DNA of 64,000 nucleotides from Streptomyces sp. NBC_01750. Its GTDB lineage: Bacteria; Actinomycetota; Actinomycetes; Streptomycetales; Streptomycetaceae. Below the pieces are notes generated by a model. It was not told the origin of the DNA, searched no databases, and worked only from the letters and a program-made list of their open reading frames with translations. The position numbers and the translations under genes were made by a program. The stretch covers positions 186,001 to 250,000 of the forward strand of contig NZ_CP109137.1 in NCBI RefSeq assembly GCF_035918095.1, written 5' to 3'. This document shows positions 39,122-47,017 of the stretch, one piece after another; the stretch's first letter is position 1, and every line of letters starts with the position of its first letter.

Positions 39122-40759
39122 ATGCCCCAGTGGGACGACCTCTACTTCCGTCACAACTTCCAGGACACCGGCCAGTACCCCACGACGGGCTGGCTCTGTG
39201 AATCACCCGATGTGATCCCGCTCGGCGCGGATCCGGTCAGCGACCCCGGGGAGCTGATCTCCGACCTCAACTGGGGGAAGGACTTCGGCAGTTCCACCAG
39301 GGCGTCCGAACCCAACTTCATCTACCTGCGCGGACAGAACCTCTCGGCCAGCGACACCGAGGGCGACCTGTACCTCTACTACTCCCCGGCCAGCATGCTG
39401 CTGTGGCCGACGGATCCCCTGGATCCGAAGAAAGGCTGGGCCCGCAATCCGCTGACCACGAGCGCGGGCGCCAAGTTCCTGACCGTCAAGGCGGAAGCCG
39501 GGGCGCGGTTCGTCACGCACGAGGCGTTCCAGTGGATCCCGGCGCCGATAGAGAACGACCACTACTGCCTCGTGGGCCGGATCGTCACGGAGAAGGACCC
39601 CAACCCGATCCCCGAGCTGGGTGAGATCACCGACTTCGCCGCGTACGTCTCACAGCACCCGGACATCGCCTGGCGCAACGTGACCATGATCAACCCGTCA
39701 GCCCCCATATCGACGGAACTGTACGACTACTCACAGGGCAGCCTGGAACACCAGATCTACTTCCACCTGAACGCCGACAACGCCCCCGACGGCTCCGAGA
39801 TCATGATGAGCTGCGGAACCCCCGGGCCGTCTCCCATGCTGAACAAGCGGGGTACGGTCGACAACCCGCCGGATGGAGGGACGTTCACGGTGACGCTGCT
39901 GTCGCTCGTTCCGGCGAACTGGTCCTCGAACATCACCATGACATGGAAAAGCAACGGGAAGGTCCCGCTGCCCGGGATGCGGATCTGGCTCGACCCCATT
40001 CTGCCGACGAGTGCCGACGATCCCGTGCTCGGTGCGTTCGCCCGGCCCCTGGAGGAGTTCGGCATTTCGCCGGAGGACATTCCCCAGGGCGGCCCGCGGC
40101 TGGGCATCCGGTTGGGCAGCGTCACCATGCAGACCCCCCCGGTGGCGCTGAACAGCCCGGACCGACGCTATTACGGCATGTCGCGTGACGATGCCGAGCC
40201 GGCCGCGACGTCCTCGCTGCTTTTCACCGGCACCCAGTGGACCCGCACGACCGGGTCGGTCTTCGGCTCACGCAGTTCGACCGTCGACATCGCGGTCACG
40301 CGGGAGCAGGCCGACCCCGACGGACAGACCGAGACCGTTACCCTGACCGAGACCGACGCCGGGTCGGACTCCGACGTCGCGGTGGACACGGTGCTGGAGA
40401 CCGGCACCTTCGGCGGGGAGGCCTACGTCATCCTGCAGGCGAACAACGTGCCGGTGGGCTGTGACATCTGGTTCCGCAGCCTGTCCGGCTCGGTGCCGAT
40501 CGGCATCAGGCCCAGGCAGATCGACGATCCAATCGACTTCCTGGTCAGCCAGAAAGTCGAACTGCCCGCGGAATACACCGCGGAGCTCCAGATCGATCTG
40601 CGGCTGAACGGCAACAAGCTGTCGCCGGACAGCACGCTCGATCTGAAGATCCTGGGCATCCTTCCACCCGGGGAGGCGACCTCATCGAGCATCGTGCTCC
40701 CCGGGGAGGACGTCCCCCGTCCCGGAAAGGTGCTCGGCTCTGTGATCGTGAAGCTCTAG
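39122..40759 (+). CDS. partner protein of the giant LamG gene, unknown family
   Basis: 545 residues; the ATG is preceded by AGAGGA. There is no signal peptide or membrane helix. It is rich in beta-strand patterns, Pro and Asp, with a block YLRGQNLSASDTEGDLYLYY near the start and repeated immunoglobulin-like strand patterns such as GSLEHQIYFHLNADNAPDGS and GGEAYVILQANNVPVGCDIW. These two blocks resemble each other, suggesting an internal duplication. Being 27 bases after the giant gene and in the same style, it is probably co-expressed and may bind it. I do not recognise a family. Confidence 0.8.
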   Translation: MPQWDDLYFRHNFQDTGQYPTTGWLCESPDVIPLGADPVSDPGELISDLNWGKDFGSSTRASEPNFIYLRGQNLSASDTEGDLYLYYSPASMLLWPTDPLDPKKGWARNPLTTSAGAKFLTVKAEAGARFVTHEAFQWIPAPIENDHYCLVGRIVTEKDPNPIPELGEITDFAAYVSQHPDIAWRNVTMINPSAPISTELYDYSQGSLEHQIYFHLNADNAPDGSEIMMSCGTPGPSPMLNKRGTVDNPPDGGTFTVTLLSLVPANWSSNITMTWKSNGKVPLPGMRIWLDPILPTSADDPVLGAFARPLEEFGISPEDIPQGGPRLGIRLGSVTMQTPPVALNSPDRRYYGMSRDDAEPAATSSLLFTGTQWTRTTGSVFGSRSSTVDIAVTREQADPDGQTETVTLTETDAGSDSDVAVDTVLETGTFGGEAYVILQANNVPVGCDIWFRSLSGSVPIGIRPRQIDDPIDFLVSQKVELPAEYTAELQIDLRLNGNKLSPDSTLDLKILGILPPGEATSSSIVLPGEDVPRPGKVLGSVIVKL

Positions 40760-40859
40760 CTGGGCCGTCAAGCGCGAGGTCCTGGACCCTACTCGGGTGC
40801 GGTGGGTGCTTTGGAGGCTCTGAGCCGGCCGAGCGCCGCTGGCCGGAGGGCCCGGTCTG

Positions 40860-42000
40860 CCTGACTTGCGTCGATGAGGTCCGCTTCACCACGCAGACTG
40901 TCACCGATGCGGTCCGCTGGCCGCCGTCTTCCGCCAGGACGAAGCCGGTCCGATCTGCCCGGAGTGCGCCAGGGTCACTCTCGCCTACCGCTGTCCGACC
41001 TGCAGCGCGATGGGAAGGCTTCTGCACGGTCAGTGTCCCCGCTGCCGGGCCCTGCAGGAGCTCGCCCTGGCGAGCGTCCCGCAGCGGCTGCAGGGGACAC
41101 TCACGGCCCCGTAGTACGAGACGCAACGTGGTACGCCGTCCCAGCTCGGCATCGGCATGGACCGGTTCTGCCCGCAGTCGCCGCAGGTGGGGCCAGGGCG
41201 AGCGTGCTGCCAGCAGGCCGAGCACCATGGTCCGCGGGCGTCACGAGCGGTGACCACCTTCGTGATGCCGCAGCCGGAGCACGGCTGTGCGCGGTCGCGG
41301 CGACGGCATCCGTCGCACCAATGCCGGCCCTCTGCATCGCGGAAAGAGACTGGCATGCTCCTGCGGCAGATGCGACATCGTTCAGGAGGCCGCGTCTGCT
41401 GGGCGCAGGCCGGCAGACCCCGGTGCTCAGGACGCCGATCTTGCGGCGCTTGCCGCAACGCGGGCAGAGCACCACCGGCGCCCTCCGCTTGTTGCACTTC
41501 TCCCAGAGCGGCCCGTCCTCCGCGATCCGGTCGACGGCTCATATCTCGCCACAGTCAACGCACTTGCGCCGAGGCCGGACACCGCGGTGCTCCCGCTGGT
41601 AGCAGACGCTGCAGACCGGACTGCCGTCCTCTTCACGGACGGTGATCTGGCGGGTGATGCCGCAGCGGGAACACGGCTCGGCGAGTGCCCACTTGCGGCA
41701 GGTGTCGCACCAGGCGCCCTCGTCGGTGCGGGCCGAGGGCACGACCACGCGACCGCAGACCCAGCAGGGTTCCTTGGGCAAGGTCTTGCGGTGGCAGGTG
41801 TAGCACTTCCGCTCCCGTGGGGGTGTTCTTGGTGGCCTTCAGAGTGCGGCCGCAGACGTGACCCGGCTGCGGGCCACGGCGTTCGCGCTGCCGGCAGCGG
41901 CGGCAGACCGGCTTCCCGTTCCGTCGTTCTCCGACTCTTGCGACCCGCCCGCAGACGCAGCACGGCTTGGCTGTGTCACTTTGCGAGGGCTCTGGCCCAA
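40860..42000 (-). pseudogene. Cys-rich zinc-ribbon repeat gene, multiply broken
   Basis: Reading on the minus strand from 42000, CxxC pairs recur every 15-25 residues across three frames: KPCCVCGRVAR, PVCRRCRQRERRG, RKCYTCHRKT, EPCWVCGRVVV, AWCDTCRKW, EPCSRCGITRQ, PVCSVCYQRE, KCVDCGEI, LCPRCGKRR, RCRICRRSM, WCDGCRRRD, PCSGCGITK, WCSACWQH, TCGDCGQN, PCSRCGTLA. A one-base break lies near 41825, a TGA after KCVDCGEI near 41540, and a further shift near 41395. The intact ancestor would carry a tandem array of zinc ribbons like those found with some Streptomyces integrases. Confidence 0.65.
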
Positions 42001-42158
42001 ATTGTGTTGAGCGGTTGCTCTCCGTCGCAGTATTGCCTCGGACAGGCGCTCAGTCGGTGAGATCTCCGGTTTCGGACGGTCCACCTGGTGCGCCGTGGTC
42101 GACGAGGCGCAGGAGCTTTGGGCTGGCATGTCGGAAGCGGCCAGTAGCCTCAGGCACC

Positions 42159-42632
42159 ATGGGCATTCAGATCGATGTAGTGGTGGGTTACCCGATCAAC
42201 GATCAGGTGGAGAGGGTGCTCGGGTTGGCCGAGGCGGTCGGCGAGCCCGTCACTGTCACGTTCATGTGGGAGGGGCGTGAAGAGGCGGAACGCGCGGTGC
42301 TAGTGCCTGCGGCCACGCTGGCGCTCTGGGAGCATTGGGCCCCCACCGCCTACCCGACGAGTGGCGCTGGGGAAGAGTACCGGGCTGTGGCGCAGGAGCC
42401 GGAACTGGCTCACCCAGCGGAATTCGGCGCGTTCACGCTCTTTCGTCGTCGCGTAGGAGGGCGCACGGCGGTTGCTCGCGAAGGAGTGGTGGTCGCCGAG
42501 CTACTGGACCCCGACGAGGCGCACTGGCTCCAGGAGAAGGCCCGCAATGTCCACCAAGGCTTCATGGATCCGAAGCAGAAGGCGGCGTTCGAGGAGTTCC
42601 TTGCCCGGCAGGCATCCCTCGATGATCAGTGA
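42159..42632 (+). CDS. hypothetical protein
   Basis: 157 residues from the ATG at 42159 (MGIQIDVVVGYPIND). Acidic, no Cys, no membrane segment; the C-terminal half has a helical EAHWLQEKARNVHQGFMDP. Outline similar to small Streptomyces proteins found near toxin and immunity genes, but I cannot name a family. Confidence 0.6.
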   Translation: MGIQIDVVVGYPINDQVERVLGLAEAVGEPVTVTFMWEGREEAERAVLVPAATLALWEHWAPTAYPTSGAGEEYRAVAQEPELAHPAEFGAFTLFRRRVGGRTAVAREGVVVAELLDPDEAHWLQEKARNVHQGFMDPKQKAAFEEFLARQASLDDQ

Positions 42633-42709
42633 CGCGCCGACTCCTGCTTCGTGGCTTTGTATTTGATCTCCGGGCTCTGGTCCGGTTCGTATGGTGTGGT
42701 GACGCTCGG

Positions 42710-42860
42710 TCACGCCAACAGGACACGTTTGCGGAGGAGTTCGAAGCCTGCGCGGCCGAACATCTGGCGCTTGAGCATCTTGATGCGGTTGACATGGCCT
42801 TCCACGACACCGGAGTTCCAGGGCAGGGTCAGGCCAGCGGCGACGGCGTCAAGGTTGGCA
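42710..42860 (-). mobile_element. ISL3-family transposase C-terminal fragment
   Basis: Reads LTLPWNSGVVEGHVN then RIKMLKRQMFGRAG and RKRVLLA. It matches the C-terminus of the complete ISL3 transposase at 62009-63676 with a few changes. It is the 3' end of a related copy. Confidence 0.88.
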
Positions 42861-43201
42861 TCTTCTTCCTCGCTGAGGGCAGTGACGCCATGCACCGAGG
42901 TGGAGACGGTGACAATCTCGTCTTCCGCTGCTGTCATGGTCTCGCGGATCACACAGACGACACCCACCTCCAGCGGATAGGCCGACTCCGGGCCGAGGTC
43001 ATCCGGCGCATCGAAGATCGGGCCCTTGTCGACCAGGGACCAGCGCCTGCCCGCCGCATCGGTGAACTGAACCTCCACCCGGCCCGGGAACTCATCGGCC
43101 GGCCACCGGACTGCTTCAGCTTGCAGAACAACCACCAGGACCCCCTTCGCAACCAGCAAGAAAGACAGCGTCCAGTATCCAGCGATAGCCCCACCAACCA
43201 C
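42710..43201 (-). pseudogene. hypothetical gene whose 3' end is replaced by ISL3 sequence, in frame
   Basis: The first 115 or so residues are a hypothetical Streptomyces protein: a hydrophobic N-terminus, then VQFTDAAGRRWSLVDKGPIF, LGPESAYPLEVGVVCVI and IVTVSTSVHGVTALSEEED. The last 49 residues (42713-42860) are the C-terminus of an ISL3 transposase. The junction keeps the frame, so a chimeric 163-residue protein is encoded. The ISL3 part most likely destroyed the native C-terminus. Confidence 0.7.
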
Positions 43202-43275
43202 CTACGGGACAACCTTTAATTAGGGAGTGCCGGGAACTTCCTGGCGAAGGTCACTGACCCCAGCGTTGAACAACA

Positions 43276-43640
43276 AACCTGTGTCCACAAGGACTCGATC
43301 ATCGGCAAGGCATCACCGACGCCTTGCGGCAGGCGACGATCCTGACGGACAGTGTCGCGGACGGCCTGCAGGACCGGCCCCGGCTGGACGCCGCGCTGCG
43401 CCAATACGACCTCGACCGCGACAAGCTGGTCATGGACGGCCACCGGACACCCTGGCCGTGGCAGAGCTCCGGCCGAATCGCCGTCTGGCACTGATGCGCG
43501 CCATAGCGGACGACCCGGTGATGATCGAGCGCTTCTTCTCCACCGTCTCCGGAGCGTGCCCGTCCAGTGAGCTGATCACGCCGGGTCGAAGGTCGCGCAG
43601 GCTCCAACTGCCGTGTCCCGGCATATGTGACCTCGGCTGA
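43276..43640 (+). pseudogene. FAD-dependent monooxygenase C-terminal remnant
   Basis: Plus strand, with two frame changes: HKDSIIGK then GITDALRQATILTDSVADGL, which is the flavin-binding helix (usually after GDAG), then DAALRQYDLDRDKL, and in another frame RLALMRAIADDPVMIERFF with a closing SGACPSSELITP. This order matches the tail of class A flavin monooxygenases. The Rossmann N-terminus is absent. Confidence 0.6.
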
Positions 43641-43784
43641 ATAGGTGCCACAAAGGCAGCTGTGGCCTGTTGACAGAACCAACTCATGAGTCTGCGCAGG
43701 TCAGTTGAGGAATCTGCTGGCTTCCTGCCGTGCATGATGAAGAACGTCCCGGACGGGATCTGAGGCACTTCGTCCTCCGAGTTA

Positions 43785-44939
43785 CTGACCTCTTCGAGGT
43801 GTTGTCGGAGGGGGTGACGGGTGGTGATCCCTGCGGTAGGCCGGTGATATGCGGTATGCGCAGGGTGGCGGGTTGACCGCCGAGGGGCAGCAGGCTCGGG
43901 AGCGGGTCCGTTTCGAGGCTGGTGAGCGGTTCGTGCGGGGCGAGAAGAACGCGGTGATCGCGAAGGATCTGCGGGTCAGTGCGCGGTCGGTGGAGCGGTG
44001 GCGGCGCGTCTGGCGGGCGGGCGGTATGGAGGCTCTGGCGACGTCGGGGCCTGCGAAGGTGCCGAAGGTATCTGATGAGCGGTTCGCCGAACTGGAGCGG
44101 GAGTTGGCGCGGGGGCCGGCCGTGCATGGCTGGGAGGACCAGCATTGGACGCTGGGACGGATCCGGGCCTTGATCTGGTGGAAGTTCGGGGTGGACTGCT
44201 CGTCAGCGGCGGTGTGGCGGCTGCTGCACCGTCACGGCTGGTCCTGGCAGTCGCCTGCCCGGCGGGCTGTGGAACGGGACGACGACGCGGTGGGGTTGTG
44301 GAAGAAGGACGTGTGGCCGCACGTGGAATGACTGCGGCGGCGCTCGGGGCGTACGTGGTGTTCGAGGACGAGGCAGGGTTCTCGATGACACCGTCCCTCG
44401 CCCGCACCTGGAGCCGGCGGGGGCACACGCCGGTGGTGCGGGTGCGAGGACGCTCTTGGCGCCGCTTCTCGATCGCGGCCCTGTGCTGCTATAAGCCCGG
44501 CGAGACATCGCGGCTGATCTTCCGGCCCTATCGTCACCGCAAGCATCCCGGTTCAGGGCGCAAGAGCTTCGCCTGGAGCGATTACCGCGACCTGGTCGTG
44601 CGTGCTCACCTGCAACTCGGCGCCCCGATCGTCTTGATCTGGGACAATCTCAACACCCACCGGGCCGCCGGAATGCGGCAGTACGCTGCCGAACACGACT
44701 GGCTCACCATCGTGCAACTTCCCTCCTATGCACCGGATCTGAACCCGGTGGAAGGCGTGTGGTCACTGCTGCGACGCGGTCCGTTGGCCAACGTCGCCTT
44801 CACGGACGACGCGCATCTCGAACGCGTCTTACGCCGCGGACTGCGTCGCATCCAGCGTCATCCCGAACTCATCGACGGGTGTCTCGCCGGCACCGGCTTC
44901 AGCCTCACCCGCCACCCGACAACACCCCGAAGAGGTCAG
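43785..44939 (+). mobile_element. IS630-family insertion sequence, ends intact
   Basis: 1,155 bp. The 24-bp terminal inverted repeats at 43785-43808 and 44916-44939 (CTGACCTCTTCG, A or G, GGTGTTGTCGG) differ at one base. TA target duplications lie at 43783-43784 and 44940-44941. It carries the two overlapping transposase frames listed below. Confidence 0.92.
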
Positions 44940-44942
44940 TAG
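43849..44942 (+). CDS. IS630-family transposase, two overlapping frames
   Basis: First frame 43849-44331: an HTH domain (AKDLRVSARSVERWRRVW) and the linker HWTLGRIRALIWWKFG. The DDE catalytic domain continues in the -1 frame to 44942: VVFEDEAGFSM with the first Asp, VLIWDNLNTH with the second, and DLNPVEGVWS with the Glu. The slip is likely near GTGGAATGA at 44323-44331, which reads GAA-ATG-ACT after stepping back one base. The stop TAG of the second frame is formed by the target TA plus the next G, outside the element. Confidence 0.85.
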
Positions 44943-45033
44943 ACCAGTTACTGGAGACGGGAGACCACCCTTGGGAGCCGTACAGGGTGCTGGATCAGTT
45001 CGGGAGACCGGTCGAGCCGATCGCGCTGTACCT

Positions 45034-45891
45034 CTAGGAGCTGACGGCTCCGGTACGGGCGTACCGGCCCGGGGTGATGCCCACGACCCGCTTGAAGTGC
45101 CGGGTGAGGTGTGACTGGTCGTAGAAGCCGGCGGCTGTCGCCACCTCGCCCGGCGGCTGTCCGTCGAGGAGCAGACGGCGGGCCAGATCGACGCGGCGGG
45201 ACGTCATGTACTGGTGCGGGGCGATGCCGAAGGCGCCGCTGAAGGCACGTACGAGGTGTGTGGGATGGGCGTGGACCAGGCGCGCGGCCTCTTCCAGGGC
45301 GATGCCTTCGAGCAGTCGTTCGTCGAGGAGGTCACGAAGGCTCTGGGCGATGCCGCCGTCGGTCCCCGCGCTGCCGAGGGCCAGCCTGGGGCGCAGGTGC
45401 CGGCGCAGTCGTTCGATGATGAGGGCAAGACGGCTCTCCGCCTCGAATTCGTCGCCCCGGTTCGTGAGGGCTGTGTGGAGCTGTCCGACGCGTCTGCGCA
45501 GGACGGGCTCTGTGAGGTCCGGGCCGTCCACCGCCGGCCCGATGAAGCTCTCGTCCAGCTGTGTCATGTCGAGGTAGAGCACGCGCTTGCGAAAGCCCTG
45601 AGGGGTGGCAGGTGAGCCGTTGTGCGGGACCTGCGGTGGGAGCAGGCTCACGGTGTCGCTCGGGGTGCCGCGCTCGTAGCGGTCCAGGTCGTAGCGGACC
45701 GCGCCGTCGTCGACGATCAGCAAAGTCCAGGCGTCGTGGACGTGCATGGGGTACGCGTGCTCGGTGAAGTGGGCGTGGAAGACCTCAACGACGCCCGCGA
45801 CCGGCGGGCGCCAGGCGGAGATCTCCTGCCGGGGCGTCACGCAAAGAACGTACAAGACGGGGAAGGCGTGCACCCTGGAGTCTCGAAGCAT
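45034..45891 (-). CDS. AraC-family transcriptional regulator
   Basis: 285 residues from the ATG at 45891. An N-terminal cupin-like sensor (HFTEHAYPMHVHDAWTLLIV then VSLLPPQVPHNG) is followed by an AraC DNA-binding domain at about 185-285 (ALEEAARLVHAHPTHLVRAF and ATAAGFYDQSHLTRHFKRVV, ending ITPGRYARTG). The gene starts divergently from DUF2000 with start codons overlapping by two bases. Such AraC/DUF2000 pairs recur in actinobacteria; the regulator probably controls the pair. Confidence 0.88.
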   Translation of the reverse strand: MLRDSRVHAFPVLYVLCVTPRQEISAWRPPVAGVVEVFHAHFTEHAYPMHVHDAWTLLIVDDGAVRYDLDRYERGTPSDTVSLLPPQVPHNGSPATPQGFRKRVLYLDMTQLDESFIGPAVDGPDLTEPVLRRRVGQLHTALTNRGDEFEAESRLALIIERLRRHLRPRLALGSAGTDGGIAQSLRDLLDERLLEGIALEEAARLVHAHPTHLVRAFSGAFGIAPHQYMTSRRVDLARRLLLDGQPPGEVATAAGFYDQSHLTRHFKRVVGITPGRYARTGAVSS

Positions 45892-46369
45892 GAGAACCGA
45901 GGATGAGACCGACGCGGGGTCCGGGGTTGGGACTGGGGCCGGGGATGAGAACGTGCCTGTGCGCTTCGACACCAAGATCGCCGTCCTGCTGCGCGACGAC
46001 CTTGAGTCCTGGCAGCGGCTGAATGTGACCGCCTTCCTGGTCAGCGGGCTCGGCACAGCGTCACCCGAGGTGATCGGCGAGCCGTACACGGACGCCGACG
46101 ACACCGCGTACCTGCCGATGTTCCGCCAGCCCGTGCTGGTCTTCGAGGAGACGAAGGAGACACTGACCGCCGCGCACGGCCGTGCGCTGTCCCGCTCGTT
46201 GCCGAGGGCCGTGTTCACGTCAGATCTGTTCAGCACGGGCAACGACCGGGACAACCGGGCGGCTGTACGGGCCGTGCGCAAAGACCAGCTCGATCTGGTA
46301 GGGATGGCCGTATACGGACCGCGCAACACAGTGGACAAGGTCCTCAAGAGCGCGCGAATGCACCCCTGA
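45890..46369 (+). CDS. DUF2000 family protein
   Basis: 159 residues. The conserved core is FDTKIAVLLRDDLESWQRLN, VTAFLVSGL and a YLPMFRQPVLVFEETKETL segment. The domain is small and of unproven function, often beside AraC regulators. The ATG at 45890 leaves no room for a promoter between it and the divergent regulator; the GTG at 45953, just before the conserved core, is a likely alternative start. Confidence 0.82.
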   Translation: MRTEDETDAGSGVGTGAGDENVPVRFDTKIAVLLRDDLESWQRLNVTAFLVSGLGTASPEVIGEPYTDADDTAYLPMFRQPVLVFEETKETLTAAHGRALSRSLPRAVFTSDLFSTGNDRDNRAAVRAVRKDQLDLVGMAVYGPRNTVDKVLKSARMHP

Positions 46370-46491
46370 GCGCCGGAGTGGCGAGAACGGGCGCGGGCCT
46401 GACCGGCCGCTTCACCACCGGATCTCCACCGGGCCGCGACAGCTGCCCGGTGGAGTGGTGTCAGAGGCCGAACGCGCTAGGGTCCGGGGCA

Positions 46492-46554
46492 ATGGCGCGG
46501 AAGTACTCGCGCCGATGCCCAGACTCCTGCGAGGACTACACCGACTGCCCGTGA
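46492..46554 (+). CDS. possible 20-residue Cys-containing peptide
   Basis: MARKYSRRCPDSCEDYTDCP, then stop. Three Cys and basic then acidic halves. There is no strong ribosome binding site (GGTCCGGGGC precedes it). It lies between DUF2000 and the RiPP precursor. It may be chance. Confidence 0.25.
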   Translation: MARKYSRRCPDSCEDYTDCP

Positions 46555-46678
46555 CCTGGTGAAGAACCGGACAACGCCAGCCGCTTGCCGTCACCGGCAC
46601 TCCATGCTCCCCACTCACCCGAGCGATACAGAGCGATAGTGGACGCTCCCCGATCGCTGCGGCCGCCTGGAGTAGGCC

Positions 46679-47017
46679 GTGATCGAAACTCTGCGAGAAT
46701 CGTCAATATTTCCTACGAGTCGTGTCACGAAGCACCCACGCTCTGCGATATCGTCCGTCTCCACAGCAGCGAGCGACGCACGCGCATTTCTTCCTGGAGT
46801 TGGGTTGTCTCTTCCCCCGGGCACTGCTCTGTCCCGGAGGGACGGATATCAGGCCATTGACCCGCTGCCGGACTGCACCGGCCTCGATCTTTCGTCATTG
46901 GCCGGTGACGCGAGCAACCCTGTACTCGCCGCCGTGGTGACCGGCCTGCTGGCCCGAGCCGGCTCTCGCAGCAGTGCAGTGGCCTTCTATGACGACAGCC
47001 CCTTCGTCACCTACTGA
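46679..47017 (+). CDS. FxS-type RiPP precursor peptide (FxsA-like)
   Basis: Putative substrate of the radical SAM enzyme that follows. The frame opens at a GTG at 46679 and gives 112 residues. The C-terminal half is the informative part: DPLPDCTGLDLSSLAGD then NPVLAAVVTGLLARA, the leader helix of FxsA-family peptides, and the C-terminal core SSAVAFYDDSPFVTY. FxsA peptides end F-x-S-x-x; this one ends F-V-T-Y, one residue shorter and with Thr in place of Ser. FxsA family members are usually 50-70 residues, so translation may start later; no ATG or GTG lies in the first codons before the leader. The gene overlaps fxsB by 29 bases. Confidence 0.72.
   Translation: MIETLRESSIFPTSRVTKHPRSAISSVSTAASDARAFLPGVGLSLPPGTALSRRDGYQAIDPLPDCTGLDLSSLAGDASNPVLAAVVTGLLARAGSRSSAVAFYDDSPFVTY

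Larger units (their letters stand above)
43764..45037 (+). pseudogene. integrase-like remnant split by IS630
   Basis: The segment at 44942-45037 reads LLETGDHPWEPYRVLDQFG then RPVEPIALYL, resembling the start of tyrosine integrases (first residues before the SAM-like domain). Removing the IS630 element and one TA joins it in frame to GTSSSEL at 43764-43784; upstream, an in-frame TGA at 43761 separates this from an ATG-started stretch beginning at 43686. The gene ends at 45037, so only an N-terminal piece remains. Confidence 0.45.

Noticed and set aside
43849-44942. IS630 transposase as a pseudogene because of its two frames
   Set aside because: The element has intact ends and target duplications, and both frames keep their motifs, so frameshifted expression is the simpler reading.
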